DNA of 45,892 bases, from positions 1 to 45,892 of the forward strand of contig NZ_FOKY01000006.1 in assembly GCF_900112165.1 (NCBI RefSeq), given 5' to 3'. Origin of the DNA: Brevinema andersonii. GTDB taxonomy: Bacteria > Spirochaetota > Brevinematia > Brevinematales > Brevinemataceae. Position numbers and translations under genes: made by a program. Below are positions 42,713-45,892 of the stretch, in pieces (the stretch's first letter is position 1; each line of letters starts with the position of its first letter). The notes under the pieces were generated by a model. It did no database searches. It saw only the letters and a list, made by a program, of their open reading frames with translations, and was not told where the DNA came from.

Positions 42713-43429
42713 ATGATTTTTTATCAGCAACTTTTTGCTCAAAATTTTGAAATTACTGATAGCCCTACCTTAGATTCTGGTCCCCCTGCAGTAGAAGCTC
42801 AGACGGTAAAAGAAATAAGTTCGTCATGGTTTAAATTGCCTTCTTTTAAGATAAGTACCGAAACATTGATCGTCAGTGGAGGAATTTTCTTTTTTTTAGT
42901 GCTAGCATATTATGTTATTCTTATCCATAGAGCATTAAAGCGTTCCTTAGAAAGTGCCGAATATATTGAAGATATTTATTTGTCTATTTATGTGTCTGAT
43001 CAAATTAAAGATTATGTGAGCACATTGAATGAATATAATCATGCGCATAGTGATCAGGACAGGATCAATGCAAGAACACAGTTATGGAATTTATTAAACC
43101 GCATCAGCCGCCAGATTTGTGAAACAAAAAATGAAGATTTAGCAAATAAATTAGGCGATGCTTTTTTTGCAAAAATACAAGGACGTTATCTTAAAATGTC
43201 CCCAATACCAGATGGAGTGATTTATTTCCGTACTGTAGCAGAACTATTAATACGTTATACTGATCAATATGAAGGAGATATACTCACAAGAAAGATACGC
43301 CGAGATTATAAAGCAGGTCTTACGGCACAGAAAAAATTTGTAGCTGAAATTTCGCAAAAAAACTCTATATTCTCAAGAAAAAGAGATGATAGTCAGAAAA
43401 CAGTATTATTAATCAAAGAAAATGTATAA
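42713..43429 (+). CDS. One-pass membrane protein of unknown function
   Basis: From the ATG at 42713, with a perfect AAGGAGG site, this is a 238-residue protein. An acidic, Pro-rich N-terminal segment of about 50 residues precedes one membrane helix (about 52-72, LIVSGGIFFFLVLAYYVILI). A soluble, mostly helical domain of 165 residues with many charged residues follows. I recognise no family. It may be co-transcribed with lnt, and three tRNA genes follow 57 bases later. Confidence 0.65.
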   Translation: MIFYQQLFAQNFEITDSPTLDSGPPAVEAQTVKEISSSWFKLPSFKISTETLIVSGGIFFFLVLAYYVILIHRALKRSLESAEYIEDIYLSIYVSDQIKDYVSTLNEYNHAHSDQDRINARTQLWNLLNRISRQICETKNEDLANKLGDAFFAKIQGRYLKMSPIPDGVIYFRTVAELLIRYTDQYEGDILTRKIRRDYKAGLTAQKKFVAEISQKNSIFSRKRDDSQKTVLLIKENV

Positions 43430-43446
43430 TTTTTTTAGAAAAAGAA

Positions 43447-43475
43447 TTGCATTTTTTATTAAAATATTGTATAAT
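43447..43475 (+). promoter_or_regulatory. Promoter of the tRNA cluster
   Basis: TTGCAT (43447-43452) and a perfect TATAAT (43470-43475) are 17 bases apart, ending ten bases before the first tRNA. Confidence 0.7.
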
Positions 43476-43485
43476 AATAATACGA

Positions 43486-43557
<72 letters not shown>

Positions 43558-43561
43558 AGAT

Positions 43562-43634
43562 GGCGGGATAGCTCAGTAGGTAGAGCAGGAGAATCATAAT
43601 CTCTTGGTCGGGGGTTCAAATCCCTCTCCCGTCA
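43562..43634 (+). tRNA. tRNA with CAU anticodon (Ile2 or elongator Met)
   Basis: A full cloverleaf, acceptor GGCGGGA with TCCCGTC, anticodon CAT at 43595-43597, discriminator A. It lacks the initiator marks of the tRNA just before it. The TTGGTC variable loop after the anticodon arm resembles the lysidine-modified tRNA-Ile(CAU) of other bacteria more than elongator Met, but sequence alone does not settle it. CCA is not encoded. Confidence 0.85.
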
Positions 43635-43658
43635 ATAATTCTAAGATTATAGAAATCT

Positions 43659-43733
43659 GGAGGTGTAACTCAGTTCGGTTAGAGTATCGGCCTGTCACGC
43701 CGAAAGCCGCGGGTTCAAATCCCGTCTCCTCCG
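43659..43733 (+). tRNA. tRNA-Asp (GUC)
   Basis: A cloverleaf with anticodon GTC in a CTGTCAC loop and discriminator G73, both typical of tRNA-Asp. The acceptor stem GGAGGTG with CTCCTCC contains a U6-U67 mismatch. CCA is not encoded. Confidence 0.92.
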
Positions 43734-43755
43734 ATGTCCAGTAGGGCAAGTTACA

Positions 43756-43789
43756 AAAATCATCACTATTAAGTGATGATTTTCTTTTT
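43756..43789 (+). terminator. Intrinsic terminator of the tRNA cluster
   Basis: A perfect 12-bp stem (AAAATCATCACT with AGTGATGATTTT) with an ATTA loop is followed by CTTTTT. It closes the tRNA transcript. Confidence 0.9.
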
Positions 43790-44050
43790 GTGTCCTCAGT
43801 TCACAGAGTATCTGCTCTATTCTATTGTTTGATGAAGCCATTTAAGAACTTATTTTTGAGAATAATCATATCAATTTGCATCCTTATTCTCAAAATGGAT
43901 TTTCATAGGTGTCCGGATTATAAAATCATATGTAAACAAAATAAAATCACAATCATGTTTTGTCATGTATAATATTAGGGTCTGCAGATATATAGTTTCC
44001 AAAAGATGAGACTCCGCGTGAAAATTCAAGAATTCTCCTCTTCAAGGAGG
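43790..44050. other. Non-coding stretch after the tRNAs
   Basis: No intact gene is visible. It contains a 12-bp inverted repeat and, near 44030-44060, a weak CCTC/GAGG hairpin. On the minus strand it directly follows the end of the decayed hsdR and may include its lost 3' end. Confidence 0.5.
43854..43895. repeat. 12-bp perfect inverted repeat
   Basis: TTTTGAGAATAA (43854-43865) and TTATTCTCAAAA (43884-43895) are exact inverted copies with an 18-base spacer. There is no T-run after it. It could be an old mobile-element end or a protein site. Confidence 0.4.
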
Positions 44051-44062
44051 AAAATTTTAATA

Positions 44063-45556
44063 AAGCTCGTTGAACTTAGTCTTCCGTAACAGCTTTGAAG
44101 TAGTTGTTTTCTTGCGCGTACTCAAAAAATCTTGCACAAGCTTAGTCTTTTGTACGGAACCGCTCATCAGAACAAAGCAATTCTAAAATATTGTCTTTGG
44201 TGTATTTTACTTTTTTACCGATATCGATAGTATTTTGTCCGATGAGCTTCGTAATATAATCCTAATCAATTAATTCATTATGGCTAAACTTCAACATCAA
44301 ATCTTCTCTCAAATCATCAACAGGAAGATACGGATTTCCAAACTCTTGTTCTCTCGACGTCTGCTTATCTCGAAACTCTAAATACTGAGCTTTATACTGC
44401 TCGATAGCATCTTTGGGAATTGCTGTTGTTTCGAATTTCTTGGCGTTCTTCCGGAGTGAAGCTGGAGCGTATTGGGTAACCGTATTATAAGCTTTCTGCA
44501 ACTCTCTAAAAATAGCAAAATATTCTAGTTTTTTTTGAGGATCTAATTTGGTTACAGATGATGCTTATGCAGGTAAATCAGCCAAATAGAACAAATTATT
44601 AAGAGCTTAGGTATTATCAATTATTTGTTGTTTCACTGCTGCGTACGAAGTTGCCAACCAAATCGTGCTTTGTTTTTTGTTATCATGCGAAAATAACATA
44701 ATTGCCTCTCTTACATTATCACTTAAATCTGTAAAACAATAGAGATTACCATAAGGTTTTGTATTATCCACAGTATGATTAGTCCGTGAAAATGCTTGAA
44801 TCAAGGGATGATATTTAAGATTTTTATCGACAAATAAGCTGTTCGTGTACAGAGAATCAAACCCTGTCAAAAACATATCCACTACTATTAACAAGTGAAG
44901 TTGCTGGTTAGTTTTTTATTTTGTCTTAATACATGATGTTTTTATCTGTACAGAAACATCGTTATAATATCCATCAAGGGTATTCATCGTAAAGACTGTG
45001 TTATAACAATTATTATAGTCATTTATTATTTGAACGAGTGTATCACTCTTGTATTGAGATTCTTCGGTATAATCCTCATCAGGACAGTCCTCTGTGTGGT
45101 TACTACTCACACTTGGAGGTCGAAAATTGCCGTTATTGCCAAATCTGTGTATTGCTCTTTAGCATTTGAAATCGATGATACGGCAAAAATCGCATTAAAC
45201 TTACGATTTTGTGTAGCATCATTATATTTATTAATAATTTCTTATACAACAGCTTTACGTTTTGTTAATTCCGAACCGGTGTTAATATCTTTATCGTAGT
45301 TCACATTAAATGACAAAACATTCTTATCTTCAATCGCATCATTAATTAAATAATGATGGAGTGCTTGGTCAAAAATTTTATCTGTCGTGTACTCATCTCT
45401 GACATTATTCTTATCGACAAATTTTTTCGATGGAGCATTTTTTCTTTAATTAAGTCCAAGACAGGAGGCTTTTGCTCCAATACTCTCGTCAATTTTTGTA
45501 ACGTTGTAACAATAACTTTGCTTTTTAAGCTATCATCTCTAAGCTTTTAATCAATT
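44063..45556 (-). pseudogene. hsdR: Decayed type I restriction enzyme subunit HsdR
   Basis: Minus-strand pieces match the helicase and C-terminal parts of HsdR: KVIVTTLQKLTR, INDAIEDKNVLSFNVNYD, KFNAIFAVSSI, LLIVVDMFLTGFDS, LIQAFSRTN and KPYGNLYCF. Seven stop codons break the reading frame, at 45242, 44916, 44607, 44565, 44262, 44142 and 44076 (lowest coordinate of each). A frameshift lies near 45115-45160. Near 45435 a deletion joins the TTLQK region to the post-FTGTP region, removing the DECH (motif II) segment. The N-terminal nuclease domain is missing. No hsdM or hsdS is present. The gene cannot make a working enzyme. Confidence 0.88.
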
Positions 45557-45582
45557 ATTTGGTATTTTGTGTTTTTGTTATG

Positions 45583-45621
45583 TAAAGTTTAGTATGAGAT
45601 TATTTAAAGTTTAGTTTGAGA
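45583..45621. repeat. Two tandem TAAAGTTTAGT(A/T)TGAGA copies, period 22
   Basis: TAAAGTTTAGTATGAGA (45583-45599) and TAAAGTTTAGTTTGAGA (45605-45621) differ by one base. They lie about 30 bases beyond the broken 5' end of hsdR and look like the repeated transposase-binding sites at an insertion-sequence end. Confidence 0.5.
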
Positions 45622-45892
45622 CTTAAAGGATATAATATATAACAGTATTAGGAGGAAAAAACAAGACAAAAACCGACGACATAAGATATTTTCATCCCTC
45701 TTATTCTTCTTAAATACTCTAAGAGTAGAATATACCTATACACGAAGAGAAATTTTATGAAAATTTAACTTCATAACCGACGACATAGATTTTCTCCTTT
45801 CTGAAAATGTTTAGAAAATGTTTAACTACTGTATTTATCAATACTTATAGTTATAAGAAAGGAGGTTTAGGCTTCCAAAATCCTCCTAATAC
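45622..45892. other. Non-coding right edge with short repeats
   Basis: No gene is visible. AACCGACGACATA occurs at 45671-45683 and 45775-45787; on the minus strand each begins ATGTCGTCGGTT. The copy at 45787 has an AAAGGAG site and a 16-codon frame. GAAAATGTTTA is repeated in tandem at 45803-45824. AGGAGG (45860-45865) can pair with CCTCCT (45882-45887) at the very edge. Confidence 0.4.

Noticed and set aside
44063-45556. Stop-codon reassignment as an explanation for the in-frame TAA and TAG codons in hsdR
   Set aside because: All neighbouring genes end normally at TAA or TAG, and the region also has a frameshift and a deletion, so it is a decayed gene.

Overview
The window is AT-rich, gene-dense bacterial chromosome, most likely from a spirochaete. 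The evidence is a flagellar export block in the order fliP-fliQ-fliR-flhB-flhA-flhF-flhG followed by a small exported protein, a CarD regulator, a RhoN+DUF4912 protein, a groES without groEL beside it, many exported TPR proteins, and a long Rho. An LpxL/HtrB-type acyltransferase and an apolipoprotein N-acyltransferase point to a double membrane with acylated lipids and lipoproteins. I cannot assign a genus from sequence alone.

Layout. 1-416: no protein gene; a promoter followed by foldable sequence that may be a small RNA, then a short tandem repeat. 417-3719: trmB and gatC (minus), a likely replication origin with unusual repeated boxes, dnaA (plus), and truA (minus). 3809-7653: six minus-strand genes encoding two exported Spy/CpxP-like or helical proteins, a small membrane protein in the anti-sigma position, an ECF sigma factor and two exported ankyrin-repeat proteins. 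7967-13201: a MATE exporter followed by a natural SbcD-SbcC fusion. 13194-14435: a GntP-type permease. 14481-15176: a gene-poor gap with a possible transposase relic. 15177-19483: rho, an MscS-type channel and the CCA-adding enzyme (minus). 19622-21997: a GH57/DUF3536 enzyme. 22082-26108: a five-gene run of TPR and exported proteins ending in the acyltransferase. 26230-28140: groES, ybeY, the DUF4912 protein and carD. 28280-32917: a YdcF/SanA-like protein and an Opp/Dpp ABC transporter without a binding protein. 32919-40876: the flagellar export operon (minus). 41032-43429: lnt and an unknown one-pass membrane protein. 43486-43733: three tRNAs (initiator Met, a second CAU tRNA, Asp). 43790-45892: decayed DNA with a shattered type I restriction hsdR and short repeats resembling insertion-sequence ends.

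Promoters are easy to read here. Many genes have a TTGNNN-N16/18-TATAAT-like pair, and in several cases it lies over or downstream of an upstream in-frame ATG, so it fixes the true start further in. The most notable points are the DnaA with an altered DNA-recognition loop beside non-canonical repeated boxes, the single-chain SbcDC, the ECF sigma/ankyrin envelope locus, and the eroded restriction and mobile-element edges.
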